Below are positions 7,083-14,860 of a stretch of 27,900 bases of DNA, in pieces (within the stretch, counting starts at the first letter, position 1; every line of letters begins with the position of its first letter). The notes beneath the pieces are model-generated. The model ran no database searches. It worked only from the letters and a program-made list of their open reading frames with translations, and was not told where the DNA came from. Origin of the DNA: Verrucomicrobiota bacterium (GTDB lineage: Bacteria > Verrucomicrobiota > Verrucomicrobiia > Opitutales > Opitutaceae); the NCBI GenBank assembly GCA_023433275.1, contig JAEZDN010000005.1, positions 1-27,900 of the forward strand, read 5' to 3'. A program made the translations under genes and the position numbers.

Positions 7083-8222
7083 ATGTCTCATCCACTTGCG
7101 CAGCGTTTCCAGCAGGAGTTCGGGACCACGCCCGCGGTCATCGCCCGGGCGCCCGGGCGGGTGGAGTTCATTGGCAATCACACCGACTACAACGGCGGGG
7201 CGGTGCTCGGGGCGGCGATTGACCGTTCGATCACGGTCGCGGTGGCGCCAAATGCGGGCGGACGGTTTCGCCTGCGCAGCACGGATGGCGGGGCGGAGAT
7301 CGACTTGGCCGCGGTGCCGGAAGCGCGGATGACCGGCGCCGAGGCGTGGGCGAATTATCCGCTGGGGGTCTGGCGTGCGCTGGGCGACTTCAAGCTGCCG
7401 CGGCCGGCGGGCTTCGATCTGCTCGTTGATTCCGATCTTCCGCCGGGCGCGGGGTTGAGCAGCAGCGCGGCGCTCGAGCTGTCGACGGCGCTGGCGTTGC
7501 TGAAGCTGGCCGGCGCGCCGGCGATCGCGCCCGAGGAACTGGCCAAGCTGGGACGTCATGCGGAGAACAAATATGTCGGCGTGCCGTGCGGGATCCTGGA
7601 CCAGGGCACGAGTGCCTTTGGCCGGTCGGGCATGCTGGTGCACATCGATTGCCGCGGACCGGTTTTTTCGCGCGTGCCGCTGCCGGCGGGGACGCATCTT
7701 TGGATTTTCAACACGAAGGAGAAGCACGCGCTCGTGGACGGCCTGTATGAGACCCGGCATCGGGAGTGTCAGGAGGCGGCTCAGGCGCTCGGCGTGCAAT
7801 TGCTGGCGGATCTGACACCGGAGCAACTGGCTCCGCTGGTGGCGCGGTTGAACCCGGTTGTCGCGAAGCGCGCCCGGCACGTCGTGGAGGAGCACGCGCG
7901 CGTGCACGCGATGGTGGCGGCGCTGGCGGCGGGGGATTTGGCCGAGGCGGGACGCTTGCTCACGGCGTCGCATCGCAGCTCGCAGCATCTCTTTGAGAAC
8001 AGCACGCCGGCGTTGGATCGGCTGGTCGATTTGTTGGAGAAACATCCGGCCGTGTTGGGCGCGCGGTTGACCGGCGGCGGTTTCGGCGGCGCAGTGATGG
8101 CGTTGACGCACGAGGCGTTCACGTCGGCCGATGCGGAGGCGATTGCCGCGCAGTCGGGTTCGCATCCGGAGATCATCCACCTGCAAGTGGGGGATGGCGC
8201 GCGGGTGATTGAGGCGAAGTGA
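7083..8222 (+). CDS. galK: Galactokinase
   Basis: This is a GHMP-family sugar kinase phosphorylating galactose at C1 with ATP, the entry step of the Leloir pathway in the cytoplasm. The 379 residues match the usual galactokinase length. Diagnostic motifs are RAPGRVEFIGNHTDYNGG (about 23-39, sugar-binding signature), LPPGAGLSSSAALELS (about 119-134, ATP-binding loop), VPCGILDQG with the expected catalytic Asp at 173, and LTGGGFGGAVMAL (about 329-341). ATG 7083 begins directly at the conserved N-terminus. The GCGGG just upstream is only a weak ribosome site. No other Leloir genes (galT, galE) are adjacent. The last six codons have a near-duplicate about 114 bp downstream (8313-8333). Confidence 0.95.
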   Translation: MSHPLAQRFQQEFGTTPAVIARAPGRVEFIGNHTDYNGGAVLGAAIDRSITVAVAPNAGGRFRLRSTDGGAEIDLAAVPEARMTGAEAWANYPLGVWRALGDFKLPRPAGFDLLVDSDLPPGAGLSSSAALELSTALALLKLAGAPAIAPEELAKLGRHAENKYVGVPCGILDQGTSAFGRSGMLVHIDCRGPVFSRVPLPAGTHLWIFNTKEKHALVDGLYETRHRECQEAAQALGVQLLADLTPEQLAPLVARLNPVVAKRARHVVEEHARVHAMVAALAAGDLAEAGRLLTASHRSSQHLFENSTPALDRLVDLLEKHPAVLGARLTGGGFGGAVMALTHEAFTSADAEAIAAQSGSHPEIIHLQVGDGARVIEAK

Positions 8223-8248
8223 CAAGGAACAAGGGCCGAGTAGCAGGC

Positions 8249-8266
8249 GTGGCGTGAGCGAGCCAC
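8249..8266. repeat. Short hairpin after galK
   Basis: GTGGC and GCCAC flank GTGAGCGA, about 27 bp after the galactokinase stop. It has the stem of a weak terminator but no T-run, so its function is uncertain. Confidence 0.35.
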
Positions 8267-8312
8267 CGCCCCCAGCAAATGGATATTCGATTCTCGGCGC
8301 GTTCGGGCGGGG

Positions 8313-8333
8313 GCGCGGGTGATCGAGGCCTGA
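8313..8333 (+). pseudogene. Duplicated remnant of the galK 3' end
   Basis: GCGCGGGTGATCGAGGC at 8313-8329 matches GCGCGGGTGATTGAGGC in the galK end (8199-8215) at 16 of 17 positions. It is followed by an in-phase TGA, so it would read ARVIEA-stop like the true end ARVIEAK-stop. It could be a duplication made when the intervening segment was inserted, or chance in GC-rich DNA. Confidence 0.4.
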
Positions 8334-8336
8334 GGT

Positions 8337-8420
8337 TGTAGGGCCGTCGCTTGTCGACGTGCCGGTTTGGGAGATAGCGGTGATCTCGGAAAAGGCACGT
8401 CGAAGAGCGACGGCCCTGCA
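8337..8420. repeat. Long inverted repeat (TGTAGGGCCGTCGC family)
   Basis: The left arm 8337-8363 (TGTAGGGCCGTCGCTTGTCG, then ACGTGCC) pairs with the right arm 8394-8420 over 27 positions with about 3 mismatches and a 30-bp spacer. It shares the TGTAGG.../...CCTRCA ends of the other palindromes here. It sits between galK and the DUF1080 gene, and the open frame running through it is not counted as coding. Confidence 0.85.
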
Positions 8421-8501
8421 TGGGTGGGCAGGGCTGGGCCTTGCCTGTCACAAGCTGCTCCGGGCTTGGCGGGTTGGGGCATTTGCGTCAGGGAATCGGG
8501 C

Positions 8502-9842
8502 ATGTCCCGACTTACTTCACGTTTCCGGTTTTCGTTTTGGGTTTTCGGTTTGGTCGCCCACCTGGCGGCGGGGACATGGGAGCCGTTGTTCAACGGGAAG
8601 GACCTGACCGGATGGAAGCGGGTCAACGGCACCGCGCCCTACACCGTGGAGGACGGGGCGATTGTGGGTGCACTGGTGTCGGGATCGCCAAACAGCTTCC
8701 TCGTGACCGAGCGGGTGTTCGGGGATTTCGTCTTCGAATGCGAAGTGAGGCAGGAGGGCCTGAGCAACAGCGGCATCATGTTTCGCGCGCTGAGCACGCC
8801 GGAGTACATGGACGGACGAGTGCACGGTTACCAAATGGAGATCGATCCGGAAGCGCGCGCCTGGACGGGCGGCATCTATGATGAGGCGCGCCGCGGATGG
8901 CTTTTCCCCGGCGACACGACGCCCGCGGCGAAGAAAGCCTACCGGTATGGCGAGTGGAACCACGTGCGCATCGAGGCCATCGGGACTTCGTTTCGCACCT
9001 GGATCAATGGCCAGCCGGTGGCGCATGTGAGCGATGCGCAGACGGCGGAGGGATTCTTCGGGTTGCAGGTCCACAGCATCGGCAACAAGGACGCGGCTGG
9101 GCGGCGCATCCTTTGGCGCAACCTGCGCGTGCAGACGGCGGATCTGCAGCCATCGCCGCCGGACGCGGTGTTCGTGCGCAATTTCGTGCCCAACACGCTC
9201 ACCGAGGCGGAGCGTGCGCAGGGGTGGCGGTTGTTGTGGGACGGCCGCACCACGCAGGGCTGGCGCGGGGCGAAGACCGAGGGTTTTCCGGCGGACGGCT
9301 GGAAAGTGTCAGACGGCGAGATCGTCATCACCGGGGCAAACACCAACGGCATCGTGACCACGGAGGAATTCGCGGCCTTTGAATTGCAGCTGGAGTATCA
9401 TGTCAGCGAAGGCGGCAACAGCGGCATCAAGTATTTCGTCGCCCCGGACGCGAAGGGTGAGCTGCTGGGCCTGGAGTTTCAGTTGCTCGACGACGAGAGG
9501 CATCCCGACGCCAAGCAGGGTGTCGACGGCAACCGCACGACGGGTTCGCTCTACGATTTGATTCCGCGAGGTAGTCTGCCCGGCAGCGCGGCGATCAAGC
9601 CCACGGCTGGCCAGTGGAACCACGCGCGCATCGTCGCCACGCCGTCAGGGCACGTTGCGCACTGGCTGAACGGCATCAAGGTCCTGGAATACGAGCGCGG
9701 TTCGGAGGATTTCAAGGCGCGGGTGGCGCGCAGCAAGTATGCGTCGATCCCCGGTTTTGGTTTGGCGGAGAAGGGGTCGATCCTGTTGCAGGATCACGCG
9801 GACCTCGTGCGGTTCCGGAGCATCAAGATTCGGAAATTGTAG
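8502..9842 (+). CDS. Secreted protein with two DUF1080 (3-keto-disaccharide hydrolase) domains
   Basis: 446 residues. An N-terminal signal peptide (RLTSRFRFSFWVFGLVAHLAAG) leads into two successive DUF1080 domains. The first (about 24-220) starts WEPLFNGKDLTGWKRVNG, and the second (about 243-446) starts GWRLLWDGRTTQGWRGA. Each has the concanavalin-like beta-sandwich landmarks of the family: N/GNSGI(M/K), W-N-H-(V/A)-R-I, and H-W-(L)NG or W-I-NG. PF06439 is described as 3-keto-disaccharide hydrolase and is abundant in Verrucomicrobia and Bacteroidetes. A periplasmic or outer-surface role in sugar cleavage or binding is likely. The frame is open from 8367, but ATG 8502 begins the signal peptide and has AGGGAATCGGG upstream. 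Substrate is unknown. Confidence 0.9.
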   Translation: MSRLTSRFRFSFWVFGLVAHLAAGTWEPLFNGKDLTGWKRVNGTAPYTVEDGAIVGALVSGSPNSFLVTERVFGDFVFECEVRQEGLSNSGIMFRALSTPEYMDGRVHGYQMEIDPEARAWTGGIYDEARRGWLFPGDTTPAAKKAYRYGEWNHVRIEAIGTSFRTWINGQPVAHVSDAQTAEGFFGLQVHSIGNKDAAGRRILWRNLRVQTADLQPSPPDAVFVRNFVPNTLTEAERAQGWRLLWDGRTTQGWRGAKTEGFPADGWKVSDGEIVITGANTNGIVTTEEFAAFELQLEYHVSEGGNSGIKYFVAPDAKGELLGLEFQLLDDERHPDAKQGVDGNRTTGSLYDLIPRGSLPGSAAIKPTAGQWNHARIVATPSGHVAHWLNGIKVLEYERGSEDFKARVARSKYASIPGFGLAEKGSILLQDHADLVRFRSIKIRKL

Positions 9843-9859
9843 GGCGGGTTCGGGAGTAG

Positions 9860-9878
9860 GGCCGGTTTTCAACCGGCC
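9860..9878 (+). terminator. Possible terminator or palindromic repeat after the DUF1080 gene
   Basis: GGCCGGTT, loop TTC, AACCGGCC is a perfect 8-bp stem starting 18 bp after the stop codon. It is preceded by GTAG like the other palindromes here and has no T-run, so it may be a repeat that doubles as a transcript 3' end. Confidence 0.45.
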
Positions 9879-10138
9879 GGATTCAGAAGGATCGAATGAT
9901 GAGGGCAGGAAGAGGGTGGCGGGTGTGAATGGAAACGCATTCGGGAGTGCGGTCGGGTTTGGACATCGTGCGCCATCGCGGTCGGCCGACCAGGCGCCTT
10001 CGCCGAGGATATGGCGTCCCAAGGCGGCGACCCACGGGGTGAGCGCATTTCTTGTCGGGGCATAAAGCCCATCCCGCATGGCCCTCCAATGTCGGGTAGG
10101 CGCTTGTCGCCGGACCGCGGGGGGAGGACGGACGCTCG

Positions 10139-10172
10139 ATGAGAACGATTGGGATTACGAGAACGAGAACGA
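10139..10172. repeat. Short reiterated GAGAACG sequence
   Basis: GAGAACGATT, GGGATTACGA and GAACGAGAACGAT form a degenerate simple repeat just downstream of the cupin stop codon (minus strand). It looks like a simple-sequence tract with no recognised function. Confidence 0.5.
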
Positions 10173-10180
10173 TGGGGCGA

Positions 10181-10525
10181 TCAATCGAACCATTCGTCGT
10201 GGGGGTCGAAGGTGGGGACGGGGATGTTGACGAACTTGATCTGGCCGATGATGCGGTGGCGGCAGCCGGGCTTGATCAGGATGGTCGTCATGGGGCGGAC
10301 GGGGTGGAGTTCGCCGTCGAGTTCCATGTGGCCCTCGCCCTCGAGGATGAGATAAATCTCGGTGAGCTTCTTGTGATAGTGTGTCTGGGTGTCGACTTTG
10401 GCGTCGACCAGGTGGATCGAAGCGACGGGATTGTCGGGCGTCACGAACGCCCGGCGCGACTGCCCGCAGGGGCACGGCACGGGCGGGATTTCATCGAAGT
10501 GGGCGAGGGAGAAGTTGGCGGGCAT
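10181..10525 (-). CDS. Small cupin domain protein
   Basis: This is a 114-residue single-domain cupin. Motif 1 is THYHKKLTEIYLILEGEG (H49, H51, E56) and motif 2 is LIKPGCRHRI (H90). These four residues are the usual metal ligands, so an intact metal site is likely. A CPCG stretch (18-21) sits near the N-terminus. The frame continues upstream to 10639, but that part runs through GTGTGAGG simple repeats. ATG 10525, starting MPANFSLAHFDEIP, is therefore the sensible start, although no clear ribosome site precedes it. Small cupins include isomerases, dioxygenases and sugar-binding regulators; the reaction here cannot be named. Confidence 0.85.
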   Translation of the reverse strand: MPANFSLAHFDEIPPVPCPCGQSRRAFVTPDNPVASIHLVDAKVDTQTHYHKKLTEIYLILEGEGHMELDGELHPVRPMTTILIKPGCRHRIIGQIKFVNIPVPTFDPHDEWFD

Positions 10526-10527
10526 GG

Positions 10528-10585
10528 AAAAGGCGAGGGTGTGAGGGAGTAGGGCGAGGGTGTGAGGAGGTAAGGGTGTGAGGAT
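10528..10585. repeat. GTGTGAGG-rich simple repeat
   Basis: GGCGAGGGTGTGAGG occurs repeatedly here, related to the repeat at 6845-6932. It lies directly upstream of the cupin start codon and would be in its leader. Confidence 0.65.
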
Positions 10586-10698
10586 TGGAAACAATGTGAG
10601 GTAGGCTTTAAGCGCGAAGCCCAGCGGCCAAAGCTGCATGTTTGGTGACGGCCTTCGCTTAGAGCTTAGGGCTTATTGCTTACAGCTTATTTGGACAT

Positions 10699-10722
10699 GC
10701 CGGGTGAGGGCACCCGGCCCAC
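10699..10722. repeat. Palindromic element, NGGG-loop family (GCACCCGGCCCACA type)
   Basis: GCCGGGTG (10699-10706), loop AGGG, CACCCGGC (10711-10718), tail CCACA. It is a perfect 8-bp stem. Compared with the CCGGGGCG type, it differs at three stem positions, each compensated on the other arm. It lies 77 bp before the cstA start. Confidence 0.8.
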
Positions 10723-10798
10723 ACGAAGAGCTGGGGTGGGGTCGATTTCCCTCTTGGAGTCGCGGGGATGGGTCCTTAATCAAGCGGGCCTGTTGCCC

Positions 10799-12856
10799 AT
10801 GAAATTCCCCGCCTGGTTGAAATTGATTGTCTGGACGCTTGTGGTGGGGGCGGGCGTCGCTGCAATTGGCGTGCTGGCTTGGTCGCGCGGGGAGCCGGTG
10901 AGCGCGTTGTGGGTCGTGGTGGCGGCGGTGTGTGTGTTTGCGGTGTCGTACCGGTTCCATTCCGCGTGGCTGATGGCGAAGGTGCTGACGCTCGATGAGC
11001 TGAGGGCCACGCCGGCGGTGGTGAAGGAGGATGGAAAGGATTTCGTGCAGACGAACAAGTGGATCGTGTTCGGGCACCATTTCGCGGCGATCGCGGGGCC
11101 GGGGCCGCTGGTGGGGCCGGTGCTGGCGGCGCAATTCGGTTTTTTGCCGGGCATGCTCTGGATGCTGATCGGCGCCACGCTGGGCGGGGCGGTGCATGAT
11201 TGTGTGATCATGTTCTGCTCGGTGCGCCGGGGCGGGAGGTCGCTCGGGCAAATGGTGCGCGACGAGGTCGGCCCGTTTGCGGGCATCGTCGCGCTGGTAA
11301 GCATCGTGGCGATCATGATCATCCTGCTCGCGGTGCTCGGGCTGGTTGTGGTCAATGCGCTCGCGGAGAGCCCGTGGGGCTTGTTCACGATCGCGGCGAC
11401 CATGCCCATCGCGGTCGTCATGGGCTGCGGCCTGCGCTACGGCGGGCACGGCGGGCGGTGGCTGGTGGGGATCAGCGTGTTCGGCGTGGTGGCGCTGCTG
11501 GGGGCGGTGTGGGGCGGGCAATTCATCCACGGCACGGCGGCCGAGGGCTGGCTGACGCTGCGCGGGACGACGCTGGCGTGGTGGATCATGGGTTACGGCA
11601 TCGTCGCCTCGATCCTGCCGGTGTGGCTGTTGCTCGCGCCGCGCGACTATTTGAGCACGTTCATGAAGATCGGCACGGTGGCGGCGATGGGGATCGCGAT
11701 CGTGGTGCTGGCGCCGACATTGAAGATGCCCGCGATCACGAAGTTCATCGATGGCACGGGCCCGGTGGTGGCGGGACCCTGGTTTCCCTTTGTGTTCATC
11801 ACGATCGCGTGCGCGGCGGTGTCGGGCTTCCACGCGTTGATCGCGTCGGGCACGACGCCGAAGCTGCTGATGCGCGAGAGTCACATCCGCACCGTGGGTT
11901 ATGGCGCGATGGTGACCGAGATGGTGGTGGGGCTGATGGCGCTCATCGCGGCCTGCGCGATGGAGCCGGGTGAATTTTTTGCGATCAACATGAAGGGCGA
12001 GGCGGCGGCGGTAACCGCAAAGGTGACGGCGCTGGGCTTCCCGGTGACCACCGGGCAGATGGAGGCGCTCGCCGCGGACATGGGGGAGAAGACCATGATC
12101 GGGCGCACGGGCGGCGCGCCCACCTTTGCGGTGGGCATGGCGCAGATGTTCGCGGGGGTGATGGGCTCCAAGGGCGCGCTGGCGCTGTGGTATCACTTTG
12201 CGATCATGTTCGAGGCCCTGTTCATCCTCACGACGATCGATGCCGGGACGCGCGTGGGGCGGTTCCTGGTGCAGGATCTGCTCGGGATATTTTCGAAAAA
12301 GCTCGGCGACACGCGATCCTTCGTGGGCAACACCCTGGCGACGCTGTTGTTTGTCGGGGCCTGGGGATGGTTCCTTTACCAGGGCGTGGTCGACCCGCTG
12401 GGGGGCATCAATTCCCTGTGGCCGATCTTCGGCGTGGCGAACCAGTTGCTGGCGGTCATCGCGCTTTCGCTGGGCACGACGGTGCTGATCAAGATGGGGC
12501 GCGTGCGTTACCTGTGGGTAACGCTCGCGCCGCTGGCGTGGCTGCTCGCCGTGACGATGACGGCGGGCTGGATGAAGATATTCAGTCCGGCGCCCGTGGG
12601 TTTCCTGGCGATTGCCCGCGGGATCGAGACGCGGGTGGCGGCGGGAGGCACGGAGGCGGAATTGAAAACGTGGCACACGCAGATCCTGAACAACCACATC
12701 GATGCCGTGGTGACGGGCACGTTCATGGTGCTGGTGCTGCTGGTGGTGGCCGCGAACGCGCGCGTGTGGTGGCGCTTGCTCGCGGGAAGGCAGGTCGTGG
12801 AGTTGCGGGAGGAACCCTATGAGGCGCTGCCCGCGGTGGAGGTCGCGAGCCGATGA
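10799..12856 (+). CDS. cstA: Carbon starvation protein CstA-type transporter
   Basis: This is a 685-residue multi-spanning inner-membrane protein of the CstA/BtsT family. E. coli members take up pyruvate or peptides when carbon is scarce. The family core is plain: NKWIVFGHHFAAIAGPGPLVGPVLAAQFG near residues 82-110, GGAVHDCVIMFCSVRRGGRSLG, FITIACAAVSGFHALIASGTTPK, and FEALFILTTIDAGTRVGRF. Length is close to the E. coli protein (about 700). The frame is open from 10676 through a palindromic repeat. ATG 10799 (MKFPAWLKLIVWTLVV) starts at the first membrane helix, although its ribosome site is weak. The stop overlaps the next gene's ATG by ATGA, so the two are probably cotranscribed and translationally coupled. 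Confidence 0.94.
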   Translation: MKFPAWLKLIVWTLVVGAGVAAIGVLAWSRGEPVSALWVVVAAVCVFAVSYRFHSAWLMAKVLTLDELRATPAVVKEDGKDFVQTNKWIVFGHHFAAIAGPGPLVGPVLAAQFGFLPGMLWMLIGATLGGAVHDCVIMFCSVRRGGRSLGQMVRDEVGPFAGIVALVSIVAIMIILLAVLGLVVVNALAESPWGLFTIAATMPIAVVMGCGLRYGGHGGRWLVGISVFGVVALLGAVWGGQFIHGTAAEGWLTLRGTTLAWWIMGYGIVASILPVWLLLAPRDYLSTFMKIGTVAAMGIAIVVLAPTLKMPAITKFIDGTGPVVAGPWFPFVFITIACAAVSGFHALIASGTTPKLLMRESHIRTVGYGAMVTEMVVGLMALIAACAMEPGEFFAINMKGEAAAVTAKVTALGFPVTTGQMEALAADMGEKTMIGRTGGAPTFAVGMAQMFAGVMGSKGALALWYHFAIMFEALFILTTIDAGTRVGRFLVQDLLGIFSKKLGDTRSFVGNTLATLLFVGAWGWFLYQGVVDPLGGINSLWPIFGVANQLLAVIALSLGTTVLIKMGRVRYLWVTLAPLAWLLAVTMTAGWMKIFSPAPVGFLAIARGIETRVAAGGTEAELKTWHTQILNNHIDAVVTGTFMVLVLLVVAANARVWWRLLAGRQVVELREEPYEALPAVEVASR

Positions 12857-13293
12857 AAATCGCCGTCGTTGCCGACACGCACGACCGGATCCCTCCCACG
12901 CTGCTCGGCCAGCTCGCGGAGGCGGATGAGATCTGGCACCTCGGCGACGTGTGCGAGCCGGGCACCCTGGCGGAAATCGAAGCGCTGGGAAAGCCGATGC
13001 AGGTGGTGCTGGGCAACAACGAGTGGCATACGTTGTGGCCGATGCACCTGAACCTGGAGCGCGGCGGCCACCGTTTTCACCTCGTGCACATTCCTCCGCG
13101 GCTGGCCCCGGCGGGCGCGGAATTCGTGTTGCACGGCCACACGCACGTGGCCCGCGACGAAATGAACGAAACAGGTGTGCGCTGGCTGAACCCGGGGGCG
13201 ATCACCCGGCCGCGGTCGGGGACGCGGGCGAGTTTCGCGTGGCTGAATGTGGGTGACGACGGGAGCCTGGATTGGCGGTTGGTCTTGCTTTAG
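12853..13293 (+). CDS. YfcE/MJ0936-type metallophosphodiesterase
   Basis: This small (146-residue) calcineurin-like phosphoesterase belongs to the family that hydrolyses phosphodiesters with two metal ions. Ligand motifs are DTH (8-10), GDV (31-33), GNNE (54-57), the VHI histidine (79) and HGHTH (94-98). NPGAITRPR follows, as is usual in this family. It overlaps the end of cstA by 4 bp. The GNAT gene starts 3 bp after its stop. The natural substrate is unknown for most members. Confidence 0.92.
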   Translation: MKIAVVADTHDRIPPTLLGQLAEADEIWHLGDVCEPGTLAEIEALGKPMQVVLGNNEWHTLWPMHLNLERGGHRFHLVHIPPRLAPAGAEFVLHGHTHVARDEMNETGVRWLNPGAITRPRSGTRASFAWLNVGDDGSLDWRLVLL

Positions 13294-13295
13294 GC

Positions 13296-13817
13296 ATGCG
13301 CCTCGAGGTGATCATGGCGGAGGAGATCGTGGGGCATGGCGCCGGATTCGCCGCCTTGCTCCGTGACGCGGTCGAGCATGGCGCATCGATCGGTTTTGTC
13401 CTGCCGCTGCCCGAAGCGGAGGTTTCCGCGTACTGGCAGAAAGTGGCCGCGGAGGCGGGTGCGGGAGCCAGGCTGGTGGTGGCGGCGTGGGCGGAGGACG
13501 GACGGCTCGCCGGCAGCGTGCAGGTGGCCTTGGAGTCGCGCGCCAATGGCAGGCACCGCGCCGAGGTGCAGAAGTTGATGGTGCTGGCGTCGGATCGCGG
13601 GCGGGGCATTGGCTCGGAATTGATGCGGCGCGCGGAGAAGGAGGCGGCGGCGCGGGGGCGACGGTTGTTGTTCCTGGATACCAGCGAAGGCGAGGCGGGC
13701 GCGCGGCGATTCTATAAGCGGTTGGGTTATGTGTACGTGGGCGGGATTCCGGAGTACGCGGCGGATCCGGACGGGACCTACTCGGCGAACGCTATTTTCT
13801 ACAAGCGCCTGGGTTGA
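13296..13817 (+). CDS. GNAT family N-acetyltransferase
   Basis: 173 residues. The acetyl-CoA binding motif A is VLASDRGRGIGSELMRRAEKEA, followed by LLFLDTSEGE and the C-terminal ARRFYKRLGYVYVG of the GNAT fold. N-terminal ALLRDAVEHGASIGFVLPL resembles GNATs that acylate small molecules. I prefer ATG 13296 because the segment from it forms the expected first strand. ATG 13314 has a better ribosome site (GAGGTG 5 nt upstream) and would shorten the protein by 6 residues. It is the third gene of the run beginning with cstA; no functional link is clear. The acceptor is unknown. Confidence 0.9.
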   Translation: MRLEVIMAEEIVGHGAGFAALLRDAVEHGASIGFVLPLPEAEVSAYWQKVAAEAGAGARLVVAAWAEDGRLAGSVQVALESRANGRHRAEVQKLMVLASDRGRGIGSELMRRAEKEAAARGRRLLFLDTSEGEAGARRFYKRLGYVYVGGIPEYAADPDGTYSANAIFYKRLG

Positions 13818-14044
13818 GCAGGTCGAACGGTCGACAGTGGACAGTGGACAGGCTCGGAGATTTTAGATCTGGAATCGGGAATCTAGAATCTGGAATTCAA
13901 GATCGGGAACTGGGGCAGGTTGTGAGACTTTCCGGGCAAGGACCGAGCAAGCTCGGCCCCTCCCGAAATCCGGGCATCCGGGCGGGCGCCATCACCGAAA
14001 ATGTCGTCGCGAGCGTCCACGGCTGCAAAAGCACCGCTCGCGGG
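13818..14044. repeat. Intergenic repeats between convergent genes
   Basis: It holds CAGTGGACAGTGGACAG, reiterated TCTGGAATC and TCTAGAATCTGGAATT words (about 13865-13905), and a well-kept GGACCGAGC palindrome at 13940-13963 (GGACCGAGC, AA, GCTCGGCCC). The region separates the GNAT gene from the convergent one-TM protein gene. No gene is seen. Confidence 0.65.
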
Positions 14045-14860
14045 CTAGCTGGCGGGGGCGGCCTCGAGGAGCGAGGCGGGGGCGCGTTGGTACTGGAAGC
14101 GACCGACGTTGACCGTATCGGGCGGCGCGATGCCGGCGATGATGCCGAAGGAAGTGATCACGCAGGCGATGTCGCCGCGGCGGCCGGCGCGCGCCTGTTC
14201 CTGAATGCGGGGAGGCGTGGGCTTGCCGTCCTTGCCAATGGTGGAGAGGAGGACGCGGCCGTCGGGCTGGATGGTGATGAGGCTGTTGCCGGGGGCCTTG
14301 CCCGTCGCGTAACTGCCCGCGATCGTGGCGAAGACGGAGGCACGGTCGGCGGCGGAGTTCACGACGGTGATGTCGGGCGGCACGTCGCTCAGGCGCTTTT
14401 GGGGGAGGCCAAAGCGCAGGCCGACGGCGACGAGCACGACCGCCACCGCGAACAGGCCCGCGACCTCGGCCACGGACCGGAGCGAGTTGGATTTGGGCGC
14501 GGGGCGATTGCGCGCGAGGGGCCGCGAGGAAGCGGCGGCGCTGGTTTGGAAGGGGGGCAGGTGCGCCAGGTCGGCGGGGATGTCGGCCGTCCAGTAGTCG
14601 TCGAAGAGCGATACGCTCTTGTGCAGACGGATGCGGCCCTGGTGGGCGGCGATGCGGAAACTGCGGTCGCCGCGATGCACGATGATGCCGGGCTCGATCT
14701 TGGAACCAGTGGCGGTCGGAGCCAGCAGCAGCAGTTTTTCGGCGTAGCGGATGATTTCCTCGAGGGAATGGCTCCCGGCCTCCAGGCGTTCCGACGCCGG
14801 GGCGAGCGCCGAGGCGTCGGCGGTCAAATAGACGAGGGTGATGCGGTAGGTCGCACTCAT
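14045..14860 (-). CDS. Conserved-looking protein with one central membrane helix, function unknown
   Basis: I do not recognise this 271-residue protein. The N-terminal part (1-105) looks like a folded cytoplasmic domain. It contains SLEEIIRYAEKLLLL and a stretch (GIIVHRGDRSFRIAAHQGRI) suggestive of beta strands. A Pro/Ser/Ala-rich linker (106-126) precedes one membrane helix (about 130-150, VAEVAGLFAVAVVLVAVGL). The C-terminal part (151-271) contains PDGRVLLSTIGKDG and would then lie outside the membrane. Its ATG overlaps the stop of the upstream prepilin-like gene (ATGA), so the two are coupled, suggesting a role with pilus or secretion pseudopilins. There is no signal peptide. The topology is inferred only from hydrophobicity. 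Confidence 0.7.
   Translation of the reverse strand: MSATYRITLVYLTADASALAPASERLEAGSHSLEEIIRYAEKLLLLAPTATGSKIEPGIIVHRGDRSFRIAAHQGRIRLHKSVSLFDDYWTADIPADLAHLPPFQTSAAASSRPLARNRPAPKSNSLRSVAEVAGLFAVAVVLVAVGLRFGLPQKRLSDVPPDITVVNSAADRASVFATIAGSYATGKAPGNSLITIQPDGRVLLSTIGKDGKPTPPRIQEQARAGRRGDIACVITSFGIIAGIAPPDTVNVGRFQYQRAPASLLEAAPAS

Larger units (their letters stand above)
9843..10180. other. 338-bp gene-free region between convergent genes
   Basis: It contains a hairpin right after the DUF1080 stop (see next entry), a small dyad GGGC-ATAAA-GCCC near 10058-10070, and, at the cupin side, reiterated GAGAACG words near 10140-10172. I see no supported gene; the short open frames on either strand lack family features. 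Confidence 0.6.

Noticed and set aside
8367..8501. N-terminal extension of the DUF1080 protein
   Set aside because: It runs through the inverted repeat at 8337-8420, and a signal peptide starts at ATG 8502.
10526..10639. N-terminal extension of the cupin protein
   Set aside because: It is a translation of GTGTGAGG simple repeats; the cupin fold begins after ATG 10525.
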